From: Luteibacter aegosomatis
GTDB lineage: Bacteria > Pseudomonadota > Gammaproteobacteria > Xanthomonadales > Rhodanobacteraceae
Assembly: GCF_023078455.1 (NCBI RefSeq)
Contig: NZ_CP095740.1
Coordinates: forward strand, 2,034,001-2,098,000
Length of the DNA: 64,000 nucleotides
Direction of reading: 5' to 3'
Shown: piece by piece, positions 52,200-60,585 of the stretch
Layout: the number at the start of each line of letters is the position of its first letter
Position numbering within the stretch: the first letter of the stretch is position 1
Made by a program: the position numbers and the translations under genes
Notes under the pieces: model-generated
The model's database searches: none
Told to the model about the DNA's origin: nothing
What the model saw: the letters and a program-made list of their open reading frames with translations, nothing else

Positions 52200-52227
52200 C
52201 GCGCCGGGGTAGGGGTGGCCCGGCGCG
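52200..52227 (+). terminator. Hairpin after serS (terminator or tRNA leader)
   Basis: CGCGCCGGG and CCCGGCGCG form a perfect 9-bp stem with a 10-nt loop, 20 bp after the serS stop. No T run follows. A TACAAT box at 52191 lies just before, so the hairpin might instead begin a separate tRNA precursor transcript. Confidence 0.4.
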
Positions 52228-52275
52228 TTCCGAATAAGACCCTGCCGAGCCGCAATGGCCGGTATGTGCAAAAAC

Positions 52276-52365
52276 GGAGAGATGGCCGAGTGGTTTAAGG
52301 CAGCAGTCTTGAAAACTGCCGTAGGTGCAAGCCTACCGTGGGTTCGAATCCCACTCTCTCCGCCA
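52276..52365 (+). tRNA. tRNA-Ser (anticodon UGA)
   Basis: A 90-nt gene with encoded CCA. The acceptor stem GGAGAGA pairs with TCTCTCC, discriminator G. The D arm has GGCCGAGTGGTTTAAGGC, the anticodon stem CAGTCTTGAAAACTG with loop anticodon TGA, a long class II variable arm TAGGTGCAAGCCTA, and the T arm GTGGGTTCGAATCCCAC. It is a common integration site, and recombinase debris lies downstream. Confidence 0.97.
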
Positions 52366-52559
52366 GTCGCCTGAAAACCCAGTTCCTCCAAGGGTTTTGA
52401 CCGCTGGCCGGGAACAAGGTCGCGGATCACAAATCGGGTTACGAGACCCCGATGCGACTTCCCCATTACCTACACCGTTCGCCCACCGCATCTGGCATTG
52501 CCGTCAGTGGGTGCCTTCCGACCTCATCGCAGTTCTCGGAAAACAGTTCCTCAAAAAGT

Positions 52560-52790
52560 CTCAAGAGCATCGGGGAAGACGTGGTTGTTTACGAAGGTGA
52601 AGGTCGATGGCGTCAACGGTGTCGGCAACTGGCGGGGCAAGGCCTTCAGCCGCTTGTGGAGAAAACCTGGTCCTTCCGAAAAAGGGCAAGTTCGCGTTCC
52701 ACAGCCTGCGAAAATCAGCTGCTCAGGGGCTGCAGACCGCCAGGGTGTCATCCGAGCAACGATATCGAGCTTGGCTTGGCTCGAATAGCT
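52560..52790 (+). pseudogene. Tyrosine recombinase (integrase) C-terminal fragment, frameshifted
   Basis: Two overlapping frames together resemble an integrase catalytic domain: NGVGNWRGKAFSRLWRK in one frame, then KFAFHSLRKSAAQGLQTARV in another. FHSLRKS is box II with its His-x-x-Arg. The N-terminal part, the box I Arg and the catalytic Tyr are not found. Its place just after tRNA-Ser suggests the relic of an element that integrated there. The 52366-52559 stretch before it shows nothing recognisable. Confidence 0.5.
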
Positions 52791-52814
52791 TAGGAATTAA
52801 AACCGAGGAATGTT

Positions 52815-53381
52815 ATGACTTTCGGTAAGAAAATCGCTCACGTCTTTTGGCTATGGATGATGAGGACCACTATCGCGCTTTTCATTTGGACCGCAGTCGA
52901 TATTGTCTACTCTATAGACAAATTGAGAGGCGGGGGGCTCAAGGTATTCAATGTTAACTACACGGGCGAGTTCACAGCGCTTGCGGACAAGTCTTTCTTG
53001 GTCAACATAGGGCTGGGAGGAGGCGTCGCACTTCTCGTTTTTGGCGTTGCCTTCTGGAGAATCAACGCACTGAAGAAAGGCGGGCTTGGATGGGAAGGGT
53101 TGCTAATGGTGGTTGACGACCTTGGGAGCGCAATCCTGGTTTTCGCCGTTATCACCTTCATCTACCAATACATCCATGTATTCCCCCATACGCCAGCCGA
53201 AGCCTCATTTGGCTGGCCGTTCTTTTTATGGTTCGTCGCGATGGTCCTCTACTTCCTAGTGAAACTTGGGCAAGACGACAGTCAGCAGACCAGTCATAAT
53301 GCCAATTGCTGCTGCAATGCCAATAAGAATGCCGAGGAGGGGGTGGCGGTCGATAAAATTCATGTGGATAATCCTGTATAG
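52815..53381 (+). CDS. Orphan four-TM membrane protein (188 aa)
   Basis: Not recognised. It starts MTFGKKIAHVFWLWMMRTTI with the first TM at about residues 10-30, then a soluble loop (DKLRGGGLKVFNVNYTGEF). Further helices follow at about 62-82 (LVNIGLGGGVALLVFGVAFW), 98-118 (DDLGSAILVFAVITFIYQYI) and 130-150 (WPFFLWFVAMVLYFLVKL). The tail has NCCCNANKNAEEG, three adjacent cysteines. Base composition is visibly lower in GC than core genes, indicating transfer. GGAAT lies upstream of the ATG at moderate spacing. Confidence 0.65.
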   Translation: MTFGKKIAHVFWLWMMRTTIALFIWTAVDIVYSIDKLRGGGLKVFNVNYTGEFTALADKSFLVNIGLGGGVALLVFGVAFWRINALKKGGLGWEGLLMVVDDLGSAILVFAVITFIYQYIHVFPHTPAEASFGWPFFLWFVAMVLYFLVKLGQDDSQQTSHNANCCCNANKNAEEGVAVDKIHVDNPV

Positions 53382-53547
53382 CAATTTCGTTATAAGTGAT
53401 TTTTTGGGGCTGTCAACGGAAGTTTCGAGTTACATCGAAAAACCAAAGCGCGTATTAACATTGTTTCGATGCTGCTCACAGCCTGAAAAGCTAAGGCAAA
53501 AGCCTTATCAGCTCCAATGTACGGGCCGCTTCCAAAAGAGCAAAAGC

Positions 53548-53577
53548 AAAGGCCGTGGGATTTTCCTTCGGCCTTTT
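53548..53577 (+). terminator. Possible rho-independent terminator
   Basis: AAAGGCC and GGCCTTT pair around a 16-nt loop, and the 3' arm runs into TTTTGTC. It lies about 170 bp after the orphan membrane protein gene. The gap around it contains no clear gene on the plus strand. Confidence 0.4.
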
Positions 53578-53599
53578 GTCCATTGGCTTTTCGCTTATA

Positions 53600-53880
53600 C
53601 AGGCCGTCGGTCCGAGCAAACTTGTTAGCGAGGGGCGCCCAGCGTTCGCTGAGGTCGCCGACGAACCAGGCGGCTGGTCCTTTGACGCTCAGGTGCCGGA
53701 GCTTGTCGCCGAAACCATGGTCCCCTCTTGCCCACCTTCCGTGATGTCGGCGAGGCACCGGGTCGGGAAGTACATGTGAGCATGGAAACCGATGTCCATG
53801 CCCGCATTGGCGGCCCCGAGGACGTCCAAGGTGGTAACGCGGTGCAAAACGTAACTGTTTATTTGGTGTAGGTTCACTGC
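53600..53880 (-). pseudogene. Probable MobA/MobL-type relaxase fragment, frameshifted
   Basis: One frame reads GMDIGFHAHMYFPTRCLAD, resembling the HAHxxxTTR/PTR metal-binding segment of MobA/MobL relaxases. After a shift the next frame reads GFGDKLRHLSVKGPAAWFVG, then DLSERWAPLANKFART, which fits the segment that follows in that family. No start or C-terminal part is present. It is short, so the call is tentative, but it fits the mobile-element debris around it. Confidence 0.4.
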
Positions 53881-53901
53881 CGTCCTCCCGGTCGCGGCCT
53901 C

Positions 53902-54121
53902 ATGAAAAGAACCCCTGTCCACAGCCCGCAGCGTGCCGTCATCACGAATTACCTTCGTAAGTTGAGGGTGGCGAGAGGCTTGACCCAGGGAGAGGTGGCC
54001 GAGGCCCTCGCACGTCCCCGGGCCTAAGTCCGGCATCGAGAAGAGCCGGCGGGGTGTCGAGATGTTGCAGGTCATGGAGCTCTACTACGCGTTCGACGTC
54101 CGGTTCGAGGACTTGCAATAG
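53902..54121 (+). pseudogene. XRE-family HTH regulator, broken by a frameshift
   Basis: The ATG opens MKRTPVHSPQRAVITNYLRK and continues LRVARGLTQGEVAEALARP, the first half of an HTH_3 domain, then hits TAA. In the next frame SGIEKSRRGVEMLQVMELYY plus AFDVRFEDLQ completes the domain and ends with TAG. The length, 220 bp, is one base off a multiple of three, so a single indel near CCCCGGGCC explains it. An intact copy would be about 73 aa. Confidence 0.8.
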
Positions 54122-54233
54122 AAATCATGAAACGCATCCGCAAAGCCAAGCATGACGGGCGCGTCGTTTGGAAAGCGCACTCGCGCAGGAAAACGGTCCC
54201 GGAATAAAATTCAGGTTTTTTTGGGGGGCGCGC

Positions 54234-54977
54234 ATGGCGCAGGGAAATCTGAAACCGAATAGAGATAAGGCCGAGGAAAAAGCCAAGGAGGTCATCAACC
54301 TTTTGGCTGGTGCTAAACGCTACCGCTCAAGGCTCAACCCAGTGGGTGCAGGCAAGAAAATTGTGCCTCTATTCCGCTGGTGCCTGCCGCCAGCGATTCT
54401 TTCTGCGATTGTCGCCACCTCACTCGAGATTTGGACTGGGCAGCCCCAGAAGCCGGCTGATGGTCCGGTCCTCTATTGGGCTGAGGAAATTCTTTCCATG
54501 GCCGCTCTGACACTCTCTTTCTTGGCGCTTGCCGTTGCTCTTTTCCTGTTGTGGTGGCGCAGGGAAGGGCTCACCGAGAACGAGGCCCATCACCTTCGAA
54601 CCGGCTACCTGCTCCACGAGCAGCAGGTCGAGGCCATCGCTGTCTACCCGCTGCCTGTGCTCCACAGTGTCAGTCGCTACTTTGAGCATCGGCACCTTTC
54701 AGGTATGGGTATCCACGTCAGCTTCATTGGTTGGAGCGGACTGACCCTGCCAACGGTTGCCTTGGTCGTCACGTCGGTCAAGCAGCTCTCCGACCTGCAT
54801 GCCTTTGGCGTCGGGAAAAACGGCGACCTTGTGTCTGTCGTATGGCTGGCAATCGGGCTTCTGGTCTTCATCAGCGTCATGATGCGCTGGTTCTCCAGAA
54901 AGGAGGAATACCAGCGCGGATTGCTCGCCGACGCCATTGCCATGGCGACAGAGAGAGAGTGCAAGGCGGCAGCCTGA
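54234..54977 (+). CDS. Orphan membrane protein (247 aa)
   Basis: Not recognised. It starts MAQGNLKPNRDKAEEKAKEV after GGGGGGCGCGC; an ATG 22 codons upstream is an alternative. The N-terminal 45 residues are charged and helical. TM helices are near FRWCLPPAILSAIVATSLEI, ILSMAALTLSFLALAVALFL, VSFIGWSGLTLPTVALVVTS and LVSVVWLAIGLLVFISVMM. Between them lies a soluble stretch with ENEAHHLRTGYLLHEQQVEA. The tail ends AMATERECKAAA. It sits between a broken regulator and a broken integrase, so it is probably cargo of the element. Confidence 0.6.
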   Translation: MAQGNLKPNRDKAEEKAKEVINLLAGAKRYRSRLNPVGAGKKIVPLFRWCLPPAILSAIVATSLEIWTGQPQKPADGPVLYWAEEILSMAALTLSFLALAVALFLLWWRREGLTENEAHHLRTGYLLHEQQVEAIAVYPLPVLHSVSRYFEHRHLSGMGIHVSFIGWSGLTLPTVALVVTSVKQLSDLHAFGVGKNGDLVSVVWLAIGLLVFISVMMRWFSRKEEYQRGLLADAIAMATERECKAAA

Positions 54978-55021
54978 CACTCCATCTGCACCGGTGCGAC
55001 CTCGTCAGAGCAGCATCGACA

Positions 55022-55584
55022 TCACCTCTGCATCAGCCGCATCGACCACCTCAGGATTTCGTTTGGACGGCCGTTTGCGGGCTCGTAACCGGGTGCGGTG
55101 ACGTGCATCAGGTATCCACGGAACTGGTCGGACTGATACCGGGGCAGGTCGAGTTTCGGATAGGTGACGCACTTGATGTCCTTGAGGCATTCGGGGACTT
55201 CCGCCTCGTTGATGTAGTGCTCCAGCGTCACGTCACCGCTCGGGGCGTGGCCGACGATACGAGCGATACGATGGATGGCGACCTTTTTCCGCTCGTGACA
55301 GTGCAAAAAGTGTGGCGCAGACTGTGGAGAGTCTTATGCGGCGGCACTGCTGACCCCATCGAGGAGAGCCAGATGGCCCTCCTCGCGATGCGGAAGGATG
55401 GGCCAATCAAAAGCCTCATGGTCTCCGCATGTTGCGGTGGCGAGGGCATTGATGAACGCGAGCATGTTGCCTGTCCACTAAGCGAGAAGCCTTTTGCGCC
55501 GCTGCGGCTCTGTTGGATGCTGCCCCGGCGGAGGGCGATCGCGTCGAAACTGACGCAGATCGACCGGGGCGCGCGACCATCCAC
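55022..55584 (-). pseudogene. Second tyrosine recombinase fragment, frameshifted
   Basis: One frame has PPHKTLHSLRHTFCTV, containing the box II HSLRHTF. After a one-base shift the other frame continues HERKKVAIHRIARIVGHAPS and GDVTLEHYINEAEVP, the GH...HY box with the catalytic Tyr. About 60 residues of unrelated-looking tail follow. The N-terminal half is not identifiable. It is a different integrase from the 52.6-kb fragment, being in opposite orientation with different sequence. Confidence 0.7.
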
Positions 55585-55630
55585 GGCGCTAATGCGGCGA
55601 CGGCGCTACCGCGCCGATATCATCGAGGCC

Positions 55631-57406
55631 CTACAGTTCCCACAGCGCTTCCAGATCGATGTCGCCGCTGTCGGGGCGCTGCGCCGCGGTCAAGATGTCG
55701 ATTTGTACGACCATCGGCAAGTCGAAGGCGGTACCTGTGACCACGCAGCACCCTTGGATGAGGTTCGGAATCAAGGCGCGCGAGATAGGGTCGAGCGTAG
55801 AAAGCGTGTTGTCGATGAGAAACAGGTCTCGATCATTCACCAATCGATGGATCAGGAAATTGTGCACTTGGGACACGATCGTGGGTGAGATGTCTGCCGG
55901 TCGCTGGCTGGCGATGGTCAAGAATACGCCAAACTTACGGCCTTCCTTGATGATCTCTTCGAACAGTTCCAGACGATAGTCCTTCCATGCCTCGGCTTCG
56001 CGAGTCGACATTTCGGAGAGAATGTTGTGCGCTTCATCGATGATGAGGTGCAACGTCCGGTCCGGCGGCGACGCAACCGAGGCGCGGTGTTGCTGGTACG
56101 CGTGCTTGGCGACCAAGATCGGGAGGATCTTCTTGGCATCGGTGTTGCAGCGTTTGAGTGATACTACCGTCACCATCGGTTGCTGAACAGGTGCTTCTAA
56201 TCCGACCTCGACCGCCTTTCGCAGCATTGTGATCGCGCCTTCCATACGCTTCATCAGCGGCAAGATGTGATCGAGCTGGACCTGGCCGGTGCCGATGTCG
56301 TTCATGAGGCCAAGCTGGCACCGGATCGACAGTTCGTCGAACGCATCGACATTCGGCATCGCTGTAGCCTCCACGACGGGCTCCAATGACCCGGCATAGC
56401 CGGCGCCGTCCGAATTGAACCAAGTGTCGGTGTGCGTGTCCTTGAACGCGCCGGTGGCCGTGTTGTACCACTGAATGTGCTCCAAGGCGGTCACGAGCGC
56501 GGTGAGGTTCAGCTGGTTTGCCAGAAATCGGGCGCGGTCCAGCAATTCGGCCCGAGGTCGGGCCGAAGTGAACGTGCGCTTGAGCACCTTTTGAAAATAG
56601 TGGGTCAAGGAGTCGGGCTTCTGGCCGAAGCGTTTGCGGCCCTCTATGACGCGGTTGAGAAACGGACGTTGCGTGTGTTGTGTCGCCTGAAACAGCAACG
56701 AGAGCGTTTCGACATCCCAAAATTCGTCCGGTGCAATCGTGATGCGATCACCCGCCTGATGGCCGGTGGAGACATCAAGTACCCGCTTTCGCGGGGCTTG
56801 GACGAGTTGCTGCTGGGTGTACTCGCCATTGAAATCGACCACCAGGAATCGGCTGCGATCGGCCAGCCCAGGTGGGTTGCGCTCGAACAACGACGTGTAG
56901 AGCTTGGCGAGCGTATTGGATTTGCCGCTACCAGTGTTGCCAAAAATGCCGATGTGGCTGTTGAACATGCGCGTATAGGGTAGGGCAACGGGCAGGCCCT
57001 CTTTTTGCAGCACGCCGATCCGAAGGCCCGGGGCGTGGCCCGCTCGGTCGAATATTTGCGCGATGCGGTCGTCGGACAGTAGGTGCGCTTCGTCCAGGAT
57101 CATCGGCAGAAACTTGATGCCGTTGTGGAAACGACCGTCTTCAAAATAGCCAATGGGGCGCGCATCCACACGACGCACAAAGCCTGTGCGCACGCCGTCG
57201 GTTTCGCTGCGTCGTTCATCCAAGTGCTCGCCTTCGACCACACATATGATGTCGCGAAAGCCGCGAGAAATGGCCAAGTACTCCCTGATGGATATGCCTT
57301 TTAGGCGCTGTCCGCGGTGAAACAAGACTTCCTTGCTGGACTCGTCGTCGATGCGCAGAGAGATCTTGGTGCCCGCCACCGCCACCACCTCACCCACGCG
57401 CATCAC
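55631..57406 (-). CDS. herA: HerA-like ATPase of a SIR2-HerA anti-phage system
   Basis: A 591-aa hexameric FtsK-HerA-type ATPase. The N-terminal HAS-barrel (about residues 1-100) precedes GIFGNTGSGKSNTLAKL (Walker A, about 154-170). FLVVDFNGEY follows, then LHLIIDEAHNILSEMS (Walker B region). FGVFLTIASQRPADISPTIV and LIHRLVNDRDLFLIDNT complete the HerA pattern. It starts at GTG with GGAG seven bases upstream and overlaps the SIR2 gene stop (GTGA; an ATG is the next codon). In characterised SIR2-HerA (Nezha) systems the two proteins form a complex that depletes NAD on infection. No NurA gene is present. Confidence 0.88.
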   Translation of the reverse strand: MMRVGEVVAVAGTKISLRIDDESSKEVLFHRGQRLKGISIREYLAISRGFRDIICVVEGEHLDERRSETDGVRTGFVRRVDARPIGYFEDGRFHNGIKFLPMILDEAHLLSDDRIAQIFDRAGHAPGLRIGVLQKEGLPVALPYTRMFNSHIGIFGNTGSGKSNTLAKLYTSLFERNPPGLADRSRFLVVDFNGEYTQQQLVQAPRKRVLDVSTGHQAGDRITIAPDEFWDVETLSLLFQATQHTQRPFLNRVIEGRKRFGQKPDSLTHYFQKVLKRTFTSARPRAELLDRARFLANQLNLTALVTALEHIQWYNTATGAFKDTHTDTWFNSDGAGYAGSLEPVVEATAMPNVDAFDELSIRCQLGLMNDIGTGQVQLDHILPLMKRMEGAITMLRKAVEVGLEAPVQQPMVTVVSLKRCNTDAKKILPILVAKHAYQQHRASVASPPDRTLHLIIDEAHNILSEMSTREAEAWKDYRLELFEEIIKEGRKFGVFLTIASQRPADISPTIVSQVHNFLIHRLVNDRDLFLIDNTLSTLDPISRALIPNLIQGCCVVTGTAFDLPMVVQIDILTAAQRPDSGDIDLEALWEL

Positions 57407-58548
57407 GGGCCCGCTCCGACCACAGGTCCGTCTGCGGCAACCGGCGTCACGGGGGAGAGCATCGTGTTGAACGCGGCAAAATCGAGCACGCCGTCATCAA
57501 CCATGATGCAGTCGACGTTCGGATAGGCCGAGAAAAGGTCTTTGAGGCGCGCGTGCTCGGTCGCGTTGAAGCATGTCACAAACACCATTAGTAGCGGATT
57601 GGACAGCGATCGCTTGACGAGGTTGAGGATGTGTTCGTCTGCAAATGAGAAGCCGAAGGTGATGAGCACGGCATTTTCTCGCTCTAGCTCGAAGCTGAGC
57701 ATCCGCAGCATCTGGTAGTAGTGTTCCTCAAAGACCGTCTCGTAGAACTTCCACTTGGTGGGGTTCACGATGGGCAGCGTGTTGTAGTCGTCCCAGAAGG
57801 AATCCATCTGCGCAATGGTAAGGGGCGGCTCGTCCAGGCTCGCCGCAGGTCCGCCCGCCGCCAAGCCGGCCCAAAAGGGAGCGACGGCTTTGCGCACGTC
57901 CGCGTCCAGCAAGGGGCCCTCTGCCTCATCGAGTCGATCGTAAGCGACCAGCACTTGGTCGCCTTGACGGGCCCAGTACACCGAGCCATGCAGGTTGATG
58001 AGGTTCAGCTGTGGCAGGGTTTGCTGGTGCCGTTCAAAGATGCCCGTGCGGGTCAGGAAGGTCTGAAAGTTGCGGGCTTCAATGACCCGTCGAAAGAACC
58101 CTCGGCCTCCGTCGTTGACCACGAAGTCCAACCCACCCCCGAGCATGGCGTGGTTCGCGGCCTCTGGCAGGCATCCGTCGTAGTTGGTAGTGAAGATGTT
58201 GCAACGCTTATCGACGCCCCTGCGGCGCTGGAGCAGGGTCAATAGTGCGCGAACAAATTGATCGTAGTTTTCTTGAACACTCGCCGTGTCCGGGTTTTTG
58301 CGAATGGCGCCGAATGACATCGTTTGAGCGGGCCGGATGCACTGCTCGTAGTAGTGCATGAACAAGGCGGTACGGCGGGGGCGGTCGTCTTGATTTTGAT
58401 ACTCGGTGGCCAGCGTCTCTATCGTATGTGCCGTGCCATCGGCCCGGGTGACTTTCAGGGCCAGGGTGGGCAACAACCCGAAGGAGGCGCCGGATCCAAT
58501 CAAGAAGTTCAGCGGTTTGTCGTAGATGTCTTTGACGTTGAAGCTCAT
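57403..58548 (-). CDS. SIR2-family NADase of a SIR2-HerA anti-phage system
   Basis: A 381-aa protein whose start PLNFLIGSGASFGLLPTLAL gives the GSGAS nucleotide loop (about residues 17-24). FTTNYDGCLPEA supplies the conserved Asn122 and Asp124. LINLHGSVYW gives catalytic His187, and LITFGFSFADEHILNLV is the late Rossmann strand. The chosen ATG (MSFNVKDIYD) is where homology starts; the frame stays open 52 codons upstream without support. It is the first gene of a two-gene operon with the HerA ATPase. The role is inferred from this pairing: NAD+ hydrolysis leading to abortive infection. Confidence 0.87.
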   Translation of the reverse strand: MSFNVKDIYDKPLNFLIGSGASFGLLPTLALKVTRADGTAHTIETLATEYQNQDDRPRRTALFMHYYEQCIRPAQTMSFGAIRKNPDTASVQENYDQFVRALLTLLQRRRGVDKRCNIFTTNYDGCLPEAANHAMLGGGLDFVVNDGGRGFFRRVIEARNFQTFLTRTGIFERHQQTLPQLNLINLHGSVYWARQGDQVLVAYDRLDEAEGPLLDADVRKAVAPFWAGLAAGGPAASLDEPPLTIAQMDSFWDDYNTLPIVNPTKWKFYETVFEEHYYQMLRMLSFELERENAVLITFGFSFADEHILNLVKRSLSNPLLMVFVTCFNATEHARLKDLFSAYPNVDCIMVDDGVLDFAAFNTMLSPVTPVAADGPVVGAGP

Positions 58549-58610
58549 AGCCGGTCCATGGGTTATGCGATGGGAGCCCACCGCGTTGTGCAGGCCCTGC
58601 GCGGCATAGG

Positions 58611-58956
58611 TTAGGCCGGAGCGGCGGCCGTCACAACGGCATGCGGGGCCGTCGCGCCGCCAAGCCCGGGCTTCGCGCTCGGGGACGCTGGCCGGGAAGA
58701 GCACCTACGCTGGACGGCGCCAGCGCTTGCCAGTCGGCCACCCGACTTGGAGCCATTGGCCGTAGGGCGTGATGGTGATGCGGTCGCGCAGGGCGGGTTT
58801 TCGTTGCCTCTGTTGATGGGGGGCACGAAGGCGGCATTGCGGAACGCCGTCAGCAGGGCATCGCCGTCGAAGGTGACAACCTTCCGTGGTCGACGACTCG
58901 TCGCTTTCCGCTGGCTCTCCAGGCGCAACGGATCCGTTCAGAAAAGGCGAATCCAT
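58611..58956 (-). other. Unrecognised coding-like remnant upstream of SIR2-HerA
   Basis: Two overlapping frames look protein-like in part: KVVTFDGDALLTAFRNAAFV followed by PPINRGNE, then after a shift PALRDRITITPYGQWLQVGW. This suggests a frameshifted remnant, but I cannot name the family. No intact gene is present, so the SIR2 promoter probably lies in or near this stretch. Confidence 0.3.
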
Positions 58957-59179
58957 TGATTAACTAATACTAGTCGGACGGGGTCAGCCCGCTCGTGGGC
59001 CCTTTACCAGCCCCGGGCGCCGGGGGGCGGTCACCGGGAACCCCTTTGCCGGGCATGGCAATCGCTCTGGGCGGTGCTGCATCAAGCTGGCTTCACCGGA
59101 AGGGAAGGCCGCTCCGTCCCGACGAGGCGTCACAGCTCTTGGCAGACGGTTGCCGGGTCACTGCGGTGGTCCGGCGCGC

Positions 59180-59498
59180 CACTGCCGGCCCAATTCTATG
59201 AGGCCCGCCGTCGCCGGGGTGCTACGGAGACGAAGATCGAGGCGTATAAGAAGGCCTATGCGTGGGAGGTCTTCGCTAAGCGCACATTCGACCAGGCTGA
59301 CCAGGGCGTGCCCCATCGTCTGCGGGACCTGCAGCACGATCGGAGAGGCAGCAGCGCCAGGTGGACGACCTGAAGCGGTCACGCAAGGCGACCGCCGGGC
59401 AACTTGCGGCCCTGCGGGTGGAAGAGCGGCAACTGGGCGAGGAAGATGCCCGGCACCGCTGGCGGCTGGAGCGCGCCGTGGGTAAGTTTATGGCCTGA
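59180..59498 (+). pseudogene. Degenerate gene with coiled-coil C-terminus
   Basis: One frame reads EARRRRGATETKIEAYKKAY then AWEVFAKRTFDQADQG; another ends QRQVDDLKRSRKATAGQLAA and LRVEERQLGEEDARHRWRLE before a TGA at 59496. Both are charged, helical and coiled-coil-like, and a frameshift separates them. It could be the tail of a mobilisation or plasmid protein. The flanks 58957-59179 and 59499-59700 contain no intact gene. Confidence 0.35.
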
Positions 59499-59703
59499 AG
59501 CCGAGTGCCGCGACGGCGCCGCTGGCGGTGTTGCCGGACGAACATCGGGTCATGGTGGAACTGCTGCTACTGGTCGGCGAGCCGAAGGGCAAAATGGCAT
59601 TGCCGGTCCCGGCACCTCGCTTAGGCCTCGATATTCCCCGGTCTCGTCCACGCTGATCTCAGCCTTTGCGACGGAAAGGCACTAGCCTACCGACCCAAGC
59701 ACT

Positions 59704-59722
59704 GGGCGACCGATGGTCGCCC
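59704..59722 (+). other. Perfect hairpin upstream of the proline-rich cassette
   Basis: GGGCGACC-GAT-GGTCGCCC forms an 8-bp stem with a three-base loop, followed by CTTCT. It is 29 bp before the ATG of the three-TM gene. It may attenuate or terminate transcription from upstream, or serve as a binding site. Confidence 0.4.
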
Positions 59723-59751
59723 CTTCTGATTTGGACGAGCGGGAGACGGGC

Positions 59752-60207
59752 ATGGCGGATGAAATGGATGAGGCAGACCGGTTGAAGCTGCGCCTTGAAC
59801 TCCACGCGGACTATGCCAAGGAGGCCAACGCGCGGGAGGCGGCGAGCAGCGACAACTACGACAAGGCCATCATGACGTATACGACGGGGGCCCTGGCCCT
59901 GTCGATCACCTTCATGTCGACCGTCCTGAAGGACACCACCCACGCAAAAGACATGGCGCATTTGAAGTTCGCATGGATCTTTTGGGTGGCCTCCCTGGTG
60001 TTTACGATCGTGTCGTTCCAGGTGTCGGTGAAAGCCCAACGGCGGGAAGCGGAAAAGGCCACGATCTACTACTTGGACGACAAGAAAGAGGCACTTTCAG
60101 CGTCGAACTGGTGGGCGTTTGCCTTGTTGGTGCTCAACCTCGCGGCGGGACTGCTGTTCGCGGCGGGGGCCGGGATGATGATGTGGTTCGTGTGGGTCAA
60201 TCTCTAA
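59752..60207 (+). CDS. Three-TM membrane protein, first gene of a proline-rich cassette
   Basis: A 151-aa protein starting MADEMDEADRLKLRLELHAD, with GGGAGA 8 bases upstream. The N-terminal 35 residues form a charged amphipathic helix. TM helices are at about 38-58 (AIMTYTTGALALSITFMSTV), 72-92 (FAWIFWVASLVFTIVSFQVS) and 118-150 (WWAFALLVLNLAAGLLFAAG to the end). Between TM2 and TM3 is a basic-acidic helix (KAQRREAEKATIYYLDDKKE). The SSDNYDKAIMTY stretch before TM1 resembles small orphan membrane proteins seen in accessory DNA. The layout recalls small membrane effectors of defence systems, which is only an analogy. Three tiny proline-rich genes follow in the same operon. Confidence 0.75.
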   Translation: MADEMDEADRLKLRLELHADYAKEANAREAASSDNYDKAIMTYTTGALALSITFMSTVLKDTTHAKDMAHLKFAWIFWVASLVFTIVSFQVSVKAQRREAEKATIYYLDDKKEALSASNWWAFALLVLNLAAGLLFAAGAGMMMWFVWVNL

Positions 60208-60220
60208 CGGAGAAATGGAT

Positions 60221-60400
60221 ATGACGTCGAACAATGGATCCAAGGGGATTCCGGGCTACGCCGAAGATGGCATGCCACCGGCCTTGATCGCGCAACTTCC
60301 GGAACGTCCCCGCAACATCCCACCGGCACGCATTACACCGGTTCCTCAGCCATCACCCGCGCCCGCTCCGGCACCGGCTCCCAGCCCTTCCAATAGGTGA
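60221..60400 (+). CDS. Tiny proline-rich protein A (PPARITPVP motif)
   Basis: A 59-aa protein starting MTSNNGSKGIPGYAEDGMPP. GGAG lies eight bases before this ATG; an ATG two codons upstream has only 2-nt spacing. The middle has ALIAQLPERPRNI, then PPARITPVP, then a tail PQPSPAPAPAPAPSPSNR. It has no cysteine, TM segment or signal peptide and is probably disordered. It starts 13 bases after the three-TM gene stop. The motif recurs in the next two genes. Function unknown; possible roles are ligand for a binding domain or RiPP-like precursor, neither shown. Confidence 0.7.
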   Translation: MTSNNGSKGIPGYAEDGMPPALIAQLPERPRNIPPARITPVPQPSPAPAPAPAPSPSNR

Positions 60401-60404
60401 CCTC

Positions 60405-60557
60405 GTGAACCCGTCTCAAATCCCTGGCTCAATGAATCGCGATACGTGGATGTCTCACAATCCTTCGGACAACCGTGGCATGCCGCCCGCGCGGATTGTG
60501 CCGGTCCCGCAGCCCAGTCCGGCGCCAGCGCCGGCACCAGTGCCCTCCAAGAAATGA
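60405..60557 (+). CDS. Tiny proline-rich protein B (PPARIVPVP motif)
   Basis: A 50-aa protein from a GTG four bases after the stop of gene A, with AGGTGA just upstream (overlapping that stop). It reads MNPSQIPGSMNRDTWMSHNP, then SDNRGMPPARIVPVP and a tail PQPSPAPAPAPVPSKK. The last 25 residues align with protein A, yet the codons differ (for example Pro CCG/CCC/CCA, Arg CGG against CGC, Ser AGT against TCA). A later ATG (MNRDTW) is an alternative start. Confidence 0.7.
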   Translation: MNPSQIPGSMNRDTWMSHNPSDNRGMPPARIVPVPQPSPAPAPAPVPSKK

Positions 60558-60585
60558 TCACGCACGTGCCTTTCGGAGCGTTTCG

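Noticed and set aside
55631..57406. HerA as part of a HerA-NurA DNA-repair pair
   Set aside because: No NurA nuclease is adjacent; the coupled partner is a SIR2 protein, which fits the anti-phage pair instead.
57083..58614. Plus-strand frames opposite SIR2-HerA considered as extra genes
   Set aside because: No ribosome sites or recognisable domains; both strands cannot be coding given the strong SIR2 and HerA motifs on the minus strand.
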